A stretch of DNA of 15,963 bases. It comes from an uncultured bacterium. GTDB taxonomy: Bacteria > Bacillota > Clostridia > Lachnospirales > Lachnospiraceae. The DNA lies in contig CAMBUC010000015.1 of NCBI GenBank assembly GCA_945871045.1, positions 1 through 15,963 of the forward strand, in the 5' to 3' direction. The position numbers and the translations under genes were made by a program. This document shows positions 1 through 6,240 of the stretch, piece by piece; position 1 is the first letter of the stretch, and every line of letters begins with the position of its first letter. Under the pieces are notes generated by a model. The model saw only the letters and a list, made by a program, of their open reading frames with translations. It did no database searches and was not told where the DNA came from.

Positions 1-517
1 GGCGTATGAGGGTAAGTCCCGTACGCTCCAACACATAATGGGGCGAAAGGCTGGCGATCCGCCCCTCCTGTACCAAAGACAAAAACAGCGTATCTACAAA
101 ATCATCCCTGTGATGGGCGTAGGCGATCTTGTTGCATCCAAGGGCAAGGGCCTTTTCATTCAGCGCTCCCTTTCGGAGTTTTGCGCACAGGGCGCAGGGA
201 TGCTTTTCTTTTCGGATGTCGAAAACGATCTCCTTGATCTGCGTTTCCACCATCTCATAGGGCACCTCCAGTTCCTCACACAGTGTTTGGATCAAAGAAA
301 AATCCATCCCCGAAAGCCCAAGATCTACCGTGATGGCAGTTAAGGAAAACTGCTTCGGATAAAACCGCCGTAGCCCCGCCAGGGCATACAAAAGAGTCAG
401 CGAATCTTTTCCTCCTGAAATACCCACCGCGATATGATCCCCCTTCTGGATCATCCCATATGTTTCTATTGCCTGTCTTACATAACTGTATAATTTTTGC
501 ATTTCCATGTCTTTCAT
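1..517 (-). CDS. TtcA-family PP-loop tRNA thiolation protein (partial, N-terminal 172 codons)
   Basis: The gene runs off the left edge, so only the N-terminal part is present. The translation shows the PP-loop ATP pyrophosphatase signature SGGKDS at residues 34-39. It also has a CxxC pair (CALCAKLRKG, Cys108 and Cys111) and a HHRDD motif at 135-139. This order is that of the TtcA/TtuA family rather than TilS. Known TtcA enzymes use ATP to activate C32 of certain tRNAs and an iron-sulfur cluster held by Cys residues to insert sulfur, giving 2-thiocytidine; the third Cys would lie outside the window. No convincing Shine-Dalgarno precedes the ATG at 517; Met4 and Met6 are close alternatives, and many homologues begin nearer that point. 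It is divergent from the gene at 626. Family assignment is secure; the exact tRNA substrate in this organism is inferred. Confidence 0.85.
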   Translation of the reverse strand, partial: MKDMEMQKLYSYVRQAIETYGMIQKGDHIAVGISGGKDSLTLLYALAGLRRFYPKQFSLTAITVDLGLSGMDFSLIQTLCEELEVPYEMVETQIKEIVFDIRKEKHPCALCAKLRKGALNEKALALGCNKIAYAHHRDDFVDTLFLSLVQEGRIASLSPHYVLERTGLTLIR

Positions 518-560
518 TTTAATATAGGCCAAAGATCGTTGCAAGTGTCGTTTTCTCACA

Positions 561-589
561 TTGACTGGAGCGTTTTTTTTTAATATACT
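561..589 (+). promoter_or_regulatory. sigma-70/A type promoter for the 746-aa protein
   Basis: TTGACT at 561-566 is followed by a 17-nt spacer, including a run of T, and TATACT at 584-589. Transcription would begin near 596, about 30 nt before the ATG at 626. A purine-rich GGGGGAGG Shine-Dalgarno precedes that ATG. Confidence 0.75.
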
Positions 590-625
590 GTAGAAAGAAT
601 ACATCTATTTTGGGGGAGGCCGATC

Positions 626-2866
626 ATGCAGACAGTAAAGATAAAAAAGGGCGACCTGGTAGCCCGTCGACAGGACAAGGTTATGGAATGGTATCTGATC
701 CAACAGGGTTCCGTAACACGGCATTATAATTATGCGGAGATCACAATGGGTTCCAATTCCATCATCGGAATATTGGAAAATGAGTGGTTTTCCTGTGATT
801 ACATTGCCAGCGAAGATACCACGCTCATAGTGATTCCCTGTAAAAACGCCGCAGAACTTCAGGCACTGCTGAAGGCACAGGTGAATTTTCGTCCGATCTT
901 TCTGCGCACCGCACTGGAGCAGCGGCATCAGGCCCTTTGTCTGTATACCTCATTATTGAAAAAAGCAACACTTTTGCACACAACTGCCCAAAACAGTTAT
1001 AACGACTATAAAACACTTTGTTCACAGTATCTGTTACCGGAGCAGAGTTTTTATCGCCTCTCTCATTTTGAGACCCTTACACTTCAGCACCGGGTGGAAA
1101 ATTGGGAACTGAATAACAGCAAAAGCCTCATGCAGAGTTACTTGCGCGAATATCTGCAGCTCATGATCAAAAATGATGATCTGTGCGTTGGTGCGATCAT
1201 GGAGGCTGCTGCCCAGATGCATCGTACGGCTCTCGGCATCGAAGAGATCGCCAACTACCTGATGTGCAATCTGGATCTTTTGTGGAACGATACGGAAGAT
1301 GATATTTTTCATCTGTATTACCATATGGCTGCCCGTCTCTCCTCAGAAGGAAAAGACACCACAGTCTGCCGGGAACATCTGAAAGAAATCTATCAGGTCA
1401 TGAACTCTCTGGGCATTTACGACCCGATGCAGTTAGAGGAATGCAAACATGCATGCACCAATCATCAGAGTTCTGCCGCCCCTGACGTTCAGACCAGCAT
1501 CTCCAGCGAGGACTGTGTCGCTCATATCATGACCTTTGCAGGTTACGAAAAAGATGCCATCAGAAACTTCAAACAACTGCTGCAGACCTATAAAAGTTTT
1601 CCGGATCGCACCTCCTCTGACCGGGAAGGCCGTGACATTAGGAAAACTATCAGCAATCAATTTTACGAAATATACAAGCGGGCTTTTTTCAACGCTGTCG
1701 GTGCCGGCAGCCGGCTTTCGCCCATCATGCAGATGTTCTTTAATTTCGGTTTTATGGATGTGGAACTGTTGGGTGTGGAACAGACAAACGCCCTCGTGCG
1801 CTTCAGCGAATCATTAGGGCTTTTCAACAATACACATATTTACACCATCTACGAATGGCTGAAGAAGATCTATTTCGGTGAAAAAGAACCTTCCCGTAAT
1901 GAATTTGATCTGGACTATAACGGCTATCTGCAGGATCAGTTAAAACAGGGAGAACTCACAGCAAAAGAGGTTGATAAACGAAAACGCGATACGAACTCCA
2001 AAGTAGAATTTGAGATCAACAACTTATTTCAATCAACAAACAAAAATGTATCCGGCCGCTTTTCCTACTTCTGCCCGATCCTTTCCGGCGATGAACTGAT
2101 GGGATCCTATGAAAAAATGGCAGCAAGCGCCGCCCGCATCGAACAATCGATCAACAATATCCGCAGTTTGGACTACTCCGCATTTTATCGCGAAGTTCTG
2201 TTCTCTGATCCGGAGCATGGCATCACACAGGAAAACCTGATGAAAGAGGTTCTTCCGGATGTGATCCTGCTGCCTTGTGTCGGTACACGCGCTATGATGT
2301 GGCAGGAAACCGCCGGGCCGCGCTCGGATACACCCGCCCGTTTTATCTTCCCGATCTTCATGGGCACCGATCTGGATGAACAGATGCTGCTTACGATCGG
2401 ACGCTATCGCTGGGAGATCTGCCGAAAAATTCAGGGAGTTTACTGGAACGATTTCCGCGTCAAGTCACTGACGGCGGAATACTATGATTATCTGCAGTTT
2501 TACCGCAAGAACAAAGAATTGTCTGCCGACGCAAAGGAGAAGATCAAAGCCTCTCTGTTGCATGCACGCAACAATTTCCGTGAAGTATTTGTAGTAGATT
2601 ATGTCAGTTGGATCAAATACGAATCCCAGGGAAGTTTCCGGCTTCATAAGATCTCCCGTGAGATCCTGACCCGGTACTGCCCCTTCTCTCAGGAGATCCG
2701 TAGTTCCCTGACCAATCATCCGCTTTATCAAAATGCCTTTGCGAAATTAGAAAATGATAATAAGAAGAGTGTGAAACGTCTGCAGAGTCTCTACCGGAAG
2801 TATGAAGAGGCCGGTGGAAAGATGACTGCGGAGTTGAACGAGAATCTGAGGTTCTATCAGATGTAA
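626..2866 (+). CDS. Large cytosolic protein with N-terminal cyclic-nucleotide-binding-like domain
   Basis: This is a 746-residue protein with a clear GGGGGAGG ribosome binding site about 8 nt before the ATG. Residues 1-110 read as a cNMP-binding (Crp/Fnr-like) beta-roll: a KKGD turn, then YLIQQGSV, a glycine turn before IIGILE, and a DTTLIVIP strand. Residues from about 110 to 290 are predicted mostly helical. The C-terminal 450 residues match nothing I recognise and are rich in aromatic and charged residues (FNFGFMDVELLG, RYRWEICRKIQGVYWNDFR). There is no signal peptide, no membrane segment and no obvious C-terminal helix-turn-helix, so it does not look like a standard Crp/Fnr regulator. Whether the domain still binds a nucleotide cannot be told: the usual phosphate-binding-cassette Arg is not evident. 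It is transcribed alone. The domain call is moderate; the overall function is unknown. Confidence 0.85.
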   Translation: MQTVKIKKGDLVARRQDKVMEWYLIQQGSVTRHYNYAEITMGSNSIIGILENEWFSCDYIASEDTTLIVIPCKNAAELQALLKAQVNFRPIFLRTALEQRHQALCLYTSLLKKATLLHTTAQNSYNDYKTLCSQYLLPEQSFYRLSHFETLTLQHRVENWELNNSKSLMQSYLREYLQLMIKNDDLCVGAIMEAAAQMHRTALGIEEIANYLMCNLDLLWNDTEDDIFHLYYHMAARLSSEGKDTTVCREHLKEIYQVMNSLGIYDPMQLEECKHACTNHQSSAAPDVQTSISSEDCVAHIMTFAGYEKDAIRNFKQLLQTYKSFPDRTSSDREGRDIRKTISNQFYEIYKRAFFNAVGAGSRLSPIMQMFFNFGFMDVELLGVEQTNALVRFSESLGLFNNTHIYTIYEWLKKIYFGEKEPSRNEFDLDYNGYLQDQLKQGELTAKEVDKRKRDTNSKVEFEINNLFQSTNKNVSGRFSYFCPILSGDELMGSYEKMAASAARIEQSINNIRSLDYSAFYREVLFSDPEHGITQENLMKEVLPDVILLPCVGTRAMMWQETAGPRSDTPARFIFPIFMGTDLDEQMLLTIGRYRWEICRKIQGVYWNDFRVKSLTAEYYDYLQFYRKNKELSADAKEKIKASLLHARNNFREVFVVDYVSWIKYESQGSFRLHKISREILTRYCPFSQEIRSSLTNHPLYQNAFAKLENDNKKSVKRLQSLYRKYEEAGGKMTAELNENLRFYQM

Positions 2867-2948
2867 TTCTCGTCATATATATTTAAAGCGGAGGTATACC
2901 CCTGCTCCGATTACTCTCGCAATAGTCACAGGAATATCCCTCATTTTT

Positions 2949-3743
2949 TTAATTCTTCCACTTGCGGATTTCCAAAAGGCCAGGCACTAATTCTCTTGCA
3001 CTGGTGCGCAAGATGATACGGCCTTTTTCTGCCGTTGCACCGGAGGGGTCTCCTCCGATCCCGATGGGCTTTCCGTCTGCTGTCTTCCAATCCTCAGACA
3101 CCCATCCGATAGATACGCTTCCATAAGGGAGCAGCGCTTTGTTTTCTGCAAAAGGCTCGGGGATTCCCGCCTCACTGGTTTCTAATTTTACCAGATTCTC
3201 GTCCACTGCCATGACCATGGAAGTCTCCATTTCTCCGCCGTGAAAATCCCAAATGTTTCCTTCGGAAATCGTGGCTTTTACATCTGGGTGGGAAAATGCA
3301 CCGGAAGAGAGGATAAACGGTGCAATACCCAGTTCACTGCGAAGTTCTCTGCTTAACACCTGCACGATAGGGGCATTTCCCCCATGACATACGAGAAATG
3401 CCAGTTTCTGAAATCCATGATGCGCCAGACTGGTGGCGATATCATAGAGCATGTGATAGTAAGTATCCGGGCGCATGGTGATGGAGCCGCAGAAATTCTT
3501 GTGTTCCGTGCTAAGCCCCACTGGAATCACCGGGAAGAGCAACATCGGGAAATCCGGTTCCCCGGCCTCCGCAAGCGCCTCTGTCAGATATTCACACATC
3601 GCCTCTGCGATAATGTCATCTGTTCCAAGGGGCGCCTGATTTCCGTGCTGCTCCAATGCTCCAAGCGGAATCAGAACAATCGTTTCTTTTCTATCAACGG
3701 CTTCCATTTCAAGCCTGGTTAAATCTCTATAGTTTCTGATCAT
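2949..3743 (-). CDS. Creatininase-family metal-dependent amidohydrolase
   Basis: The 264-residue protein has the full creatininase-family pattern: LGALEQHG (Glu31, His33), GTDD (Asp42), GLSTEHKNFCGS (76-87), CHGGN (119-123) and HGGEMETS (168-175, including Glu171). These supply the binuclear metal centre of the fold. Known members include creatininase, the mycofactocin peptidase MftE and archaeal ArfB, a formamide hydrolase of riboflavin/F420 synthesis, so the substrate cannot be read from the motifs. Its ATG lies inside the stop region of ribU (ATGA overlap at 3740-3743). It is therefore the second gene of an FMN-riboswitch operon and probably translationally coupled. That context points to a flavin-related amide or formamide substrate rather than creatinine; this is inference. 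No strong terminator is seen after the stop; the next gene converges 83 nt away. Confidence 0.9.
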   Translation of the reverse strand: MIRNYRDLTRLEMEAVDRKETIVLIPLGALEQHGNQAPLGTDDIIAEAMCEYLTEALAEAGEPDFPMLLFPVIPVGLSTEHKNFCGSITMRPDTYYHMLYDIATSLAHHGFQKLAFLVCHGGNAPIVQVLSRELRSELGIAPFILSSGAFSHPDVKATISEGNIWDFHGGEMETSMVMAVDENLVKLETSEAGIPEPFAENKALLPYGSVSIGWVSEDWKTADGKPIGIGGDPSGATAEKGRIILRTSARELVPGLLEIRKWKN

Positions 3744-4363
3744 AACATAATACCCTGTTTTACAAAGTTCAGTTTTCTCAAGCGCTCAAATAAAAGGAAT
3801 CCTACAAAATAGTTGATGCCGATCTTCAGGAAATTGAAGGGGATCGTTGCCAGAATGATAAAACTGGTCAGATCCTGAATCGCAGGATTTACAGCCGCTA
3901 CGATCTGGATCACGCCGTCAAGAGGCATCTCCATTGCTTTTGCATAAAGAGGAAGCGTGATACACGCATTACAGAAACATGCAAACGCAACACGGAGCGG
4001 AACGCTCACGCACAAAGAAACGATTCCCGCTTTTTTTGTCTTACCCATCTTTTTGTAAATGAACCATAACGGGAAAATGTACATAACGATGGCGATCAGA
4101 TTGGCAAGATCACCTACAAAAGCAGAACTGGTTCCGATGGTTACTAATTTGATAAGTATTTTTATAACTTCTACACATACCGCCTGCACCGGTCCCATCA
4201 TAAAAAGCGCGATCAGGGAAGGCACATCCGAGAAGTCCACCTTATAAAAGGGCGGCATCATCGGAACCGGGATCTCCAGTGACATGAGTACGCCTGCCAG
4301 CGCAGCAAGCATTGCTGTTGTGATCAATGTTTGCGTTGTCCAGATTTTTTTCTTTTCGTTCAT
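3740..4363 (-). CDS. ribU: Riboflavin ECF transporter S component (RibU-like)
   Basis: This is a small hydrophobic protein of 207 residues with about six membrane segments. It carries the RibU signature PPFYKVDFSDVPSLIALF (about residues 37-54), followed by GPVQAVCVEVIKILI and a GDLANL segment. It is the substrate-binding subunit that captures riboflavin and works with the shared EcfA/A'/T energising module, which is not in this window. I place the start at 4363, not at the upstream in-frame ATG at 4381. The first codons after 4381 themselves form the Shine-Dalgarno AAGGAGG, which sits 8 nt before the ATG at 4363. The FMN riboswitch and terminator upstream independently support riboflavin as substrate. 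Its stop overlaps the start of the creatininase-family gene. Confidence 0.93.
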   Translation of the reverse strand: MNEKKKIWTTQTLITTAMLAALAGVLMSLEIPVPMMPPFYKVDFSDVPSLIALFMMGPVQAVCVEVIKILIKLVTIGTSSAFVGDLANLIAIVMYIFPLWFIYKKMGKTKKAGIVSLCVSVPLRVAFACFCNACITLPLYAKAMEMPLDGVIQIVAAVNPAIQDLTSFIILATIPFNFLKIGINYFVGFLLFERLRKLNFVKQGIML

Positions 4364-4452
4364 TTTCAGAACCTCCTTCATTTTGTTTCGTATTTTTGAG
4401 CAGAAGTCCTAAATTCTCGAAAGAAAAAATATGAATGGTATTTTTATTTCAC

Positions 4453-4489
4453 AGAGAGAAATTGTACATAAAAGAGAGGAATTGTACAT
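4453..4489 (-). repeat. Two tandem 17-nt direct repeats in the ribU leader
   Basis: Positions 4453-4469 and 4473-4489 are 17-nt copies differing at one base, with a period of exactly 20 bp. Each contains the palindromic core TGTACA. They lie between the riboswitch terminator and ribU, so they would be in the leader only of read-through transcripts. The block is flanked by complementary ATTTCA and TGAAAT, so it could also form a hairpin. Confidence 0.7.
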
Positions 4490-4494
4490 GAAAT

Positions 4495-4525
4495 AAAAAA
4501 TCTCAAACCCACGGGGGTCTGAGAT
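4495..4525 (-). terminator. Intrinsic terminator of the FMN riboswitch (attenuator)
   Basis: Read on the minus strand, ATCTCA-G-ACCC pairs with GGGT-T-TGAGAT around a CCGT loop and is followed by six T. It lies about 57 nt downstream of the FMN aptamer and before ribU. This fits the known mechanism in which FMN binding favours termination and shuts down riboflavin uptake. Confidence 0.85.
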
Positions 4526-4581
4526 CTATATCATTCATATGACGATACGCGTATAAAAAACTTTCCACGTATGTTTGATGA

Positions 4582-4724
4582 ATCATCTTCTCTCATCCAG
4601 ACCGTAACTGTCGGTATCGGAATTCCATTGATCTGGTCACCGATTCATGCCTTCTGCCAAAACTCTGACGAAGGCTCGCGGACTATACCGCCGGTAGGGA
4701 ATCTCACCCTGCCCCGAAGAATTT
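4582..4724 (-). promoter_or_regulatory. FMN riboswitch (RFN element)
   Basis: The minus strand carries the conserved RFN blocks in order. These are TTCGGGGCAGGGTGA (from about 4721), ATTCCCTACCGGCGGTATAG, TCCGCGAGCC, GAATCGGTGACC, GAATTCCGATACCGACAGT and the closing GTCTGGATGAGAGAAGAT (to about 4583). The aptamer binds flavin mononucleotide. It sits between a promoter at 4746-4774 and the terminator at 4495-4525 and controls ribU plus the creatininase-family gene. The match to the family consensus is strong throughout; the exact ends are approximate. Confidence 0.95.
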
Positions 4725-4745
4725 ATTCGTTTCTGTTCGGTTATG

Positions 4746-4774
4746 ATAGTAACACGAGTAAATGAACGTGTCAA
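4746..4774 (-). promoter_or_regulatory. Promoter of the FMN riboswitch / ribU unit
   Basis: On the minus strand a perfect TTGACA (4774-4769) is followed by a 17-nt spacer and TACTAT (4751-4746). Transcription would start near 4739, about 15 nt before the riboswitch. Confidence 0.8.
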
Positions 4775-4824
4775 CTAATTTTTTCATCGACAAACGACCG
4801 CCAAACAATCACTTTCTCGCCAAT

Positions 4825-4856
4825 GAAAAAACGACCGCGTATGCGATCGTTTTTTC
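4825..4856. terminator. Bidirectional terminator-like hairpin between ribU promoter and HD-GYP region
   Basis: GAAAAAACGA pairs with TCGTTTTTTC around a GC-rich inner stem with one mismatch and a small loop centred on GTAT. It has A and T runs on both sides, so it could terminate in either direction. No gene is seen that feeds it from the left, so its role is unclear; it may insulate the divergent units or stop antisense transcripts. Confidence 0.6.
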
Positions 4857-4869
4857 GAGGAGTTTAGTT

Positions 4870-4920
4870 ATGAAAATATTACATCTATATAGGGAATTGT
4901 TTCATCAGCATCGCTGCTGA
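4870..4920 (+). CDS. Possible 16-aa small ORF (leader peptide?)
   Basis: A GAGGAG Shine-Dalgarno at 4857-4862 lies 7 nt before an ATG that opens a 16-codon frame (MKILHLYRELFHQHRC). The stop lies in a hairpin whose arms are CATCAGC and GCTGATG, followed by GGTTA/TAACC. No good promoter is visible between the terminator at 4825-4856 and this ATG. It could be a leader peptide or a chance reading frame. Confidence 0.25.
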   Translation: MKILHLYRELFHQHRC

Positions 4921-4961
4921 TGGTTATAATATAACCGTAAATTGTGTTTTCTATGTGTTCA

Positions 4962-4983
4962 ATTTCTAAAAGATTTCTAAAAG
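4962..4983. repeat. Perfect 11-bp tandem duplication upstream of the HD-GYP promoter
   Basis: ATTTCTAAAAG occurs twice without spacing at 4962-4972 and 4973-4983, one helical turn apart. It ends 19 nt before the -35 box of the HD-GYP promoter. It is A/T-rich enough to act as an UP-type element or an activator site. Confidence 0.6.
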
Positions 4984-5002
4984 AAATAAAAAATGTATCA
5001 TA

Positions 5003-5031
5003 TTGTCCAAATCAGCATGTTATGGTATAAT
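5003..5031 (+). promoter_or_regulatory. Promoter of the HD-GYP gene
   Basis: TTGTCC (5003-5008), a 17-nt spacer and a perfect TATAAT (5026-5031) lie 37 nt before the GTG start. This gives a short leader that carries the AGGAGGAGGA ribosome binding site. Confidence 0.75.
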
Positions 5032-5067
5032 TTACATGCTTATATCATGTAGGAGGAGGATGTTACT

Positions 5068-6159
5068 GTGATTCGCAGAAAGTTAATGCATACCCCGCAA
5101 TTAAAACCGGGCATGCGTGTGGATCATCCGGTGACTGACCGGTTGGGGCACGTTCTGATCGCACGCGGAGCGGTGTTGAATGAGTACATTATTGAAGCCA
5201 TGCGCAGGATCGGTATCATGAATATCTATATACAAGAAGAAACAGATGACAACGAAAGTGAGTCTGTTTCACCTGCTGCCCAGAAACATATCGAACAACT
5301 GCGCACCGATGACTGTGCAAAGGTTTGTCTGTCGGAGAGTGTCCGTGAGCGAGTGGCAGAAGGAATCCAATATATGTACCAAAATCCCGATGACCCCGCA
5401 CTGGTGGAGACGACCGCCAGTATTACAGACAGTCTGATGGAAGCCATTGAGTCAAACAATGCACTGGCGATCGATATCAGCGCCTTAAAGACCAGCGACG
5501 AGTACACCTTCAAGCACAGTGTAGATGTGGCTACCCTTTCGATGGTCGTTGCAAAAAGAATGGGAATGAACGAAAAAGAAATTCGCGAGATCGGAATGGC
5601 CGGGCTTTTGCATGATATCGGCAAAACAAAAATTCCTTTGGAGATCTTAAACAAGCCGGCAAAACTGGATGATGATGAGTTTGAGATCATGCGTCAGCAT
5701 TCCGTATACAGTTACCGCATCGTTCAGGATGACCCGAATCTGTCGGAAGCAGTAAAACTGGGAATTCTTCAGCACCATGAGAAGATCGACGGCAGCGGCT
5801 ATCCATTAGCTATCGATGGATCGAAGATCTCTCCTTATGCAAAGGTACTGGCGATTGCGGATATCTATGACGCCCTTGTCACGGAACGTCCTTACAAAGC
5901 GGCTTTCTCCCAAAGAGAAGCCATCGAAATGGTCATGGCCATGACGCAGGAATTGGATCTGCATGCCATGGAGAATTTTTTGCAGAGCATGATCCTTTAC
6001 CCCGTGGACTCTATCGTGGAACTTAGCAACGGCGAAAAAGCAAAAGTCGTAAAAAACAATCCATCCCATCTTTTGAGACCCAAGGTTGTAGGTCTGACTT
6101 CCGGTAAGGTATATGATCTGGCCGAAGATCTGGCCTGTGCAAACGTTGTGATCATTTAA
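5068..6159 (+). CDS. HD-GYP domain cyclic-di-GMP phosphodiesterase
   Basis: The 363-residue protein has an N-terminal region of about 130 residues (the first 55 resembling the small domain common in clostridial HD-GYP proteins), then a complete HD-GYP domain at about 140-305. Visible motifs are HSVDVATLS (His150), LLHDIGKTKIP (His182-Asp183), RQHS (His211), HHEKIDGSGYP (236-246) and ADIYDAL (264-270). All residues needed for a metal-dependent phosphodiesterase that hydrolyses c-di-GMP appear intact. It is probably cytosolic, with no signal peptide or membrane helix. The start is GTG at 5068, behind AGGAGGAGGA (5051-5060). The nearby ATG at 5060 opens only a three-codon frame whose TGA overlaps the GTG. 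It is a single-gene unit between its own promoter and a strong terminator. Confidence 0.93.
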   Translation: MIRRKLMHTPQLKPGMRVDHPVTDRLGHVLIARGAVLNEYIIEAMRRIGIMNIYIQEETDDNESESVSPAAQKHIEQLRTDDCAKVCLSESVRERVAEGIQYMYQNPDDPALVETTASITDSLMEAIESNNALAIDISALKTSDEYTFKHSVDVATLSMVVAKRMGMNEKEIREIGMAGLLHDIGKTKIPLEILNKPAKLDDDEFEIMRQHSVYSYRIVQDDPNLSEAVKLGILQHHEKIDGSGYPLAIDGSKISPYAKVLAIADIYDALVTERPYKAAFSQREAIEMVMAMTQELDLHAMENFLQSMILYPVDSIVELSNGEKAKVVKNNPSHLLRPKVVGLTSGKVYDLAEDLACANVVII

Positions 6160-6176
6160 TGATACGTTTGAAGCAA

Positions 6177-6214
6177 AAATGCCTTTTCCACACAATCCTG
6201 TGGAAAAGGCATTT
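6177..6214. terminator. Strong bidirectional terminator between HD-GYP and NhaC genes
   Basis: There is a perfect 16-bp inverted repeat, AAATGCCTTTTCCACA and its complement, with a 6-nt loop. The stem ends in A/T runs on both sides. The two flanking genes converge on it, so it can serve both. Confidence 0.88.
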
Positions 6215-6240
6215 CTATTTGTTTCCATTTCAATCAATTC

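Noticed and set aside
38..343. Plus-strand open frame at the left edge
   Set aside because: It is antisense to the TtcA-family gene, which has clear catalytic motifs in the other strand.
2867..2948. Possible terminator between the cNMP-domain gene and the creatininase-family gene
   Set aside because: The CGGAG/CTCCG stem is short with a large loop and no T-run next to it; the T-run at 2944-2950 has no good stem before it.
4571..4765. 64-codon plus-strand frame upstream of ribU
   Set aside because: It lies exactly over the FMN riboswitch on the opposite strand; the conserved RNA explains the sequence.
5060..5071. ATG three codons before a TGA overlapping the HD-GYP GTG start
   Set aside because: Only three codons; most likely chance beside the AGGAGGAGGA site, although translational coupling cannot be excluded.
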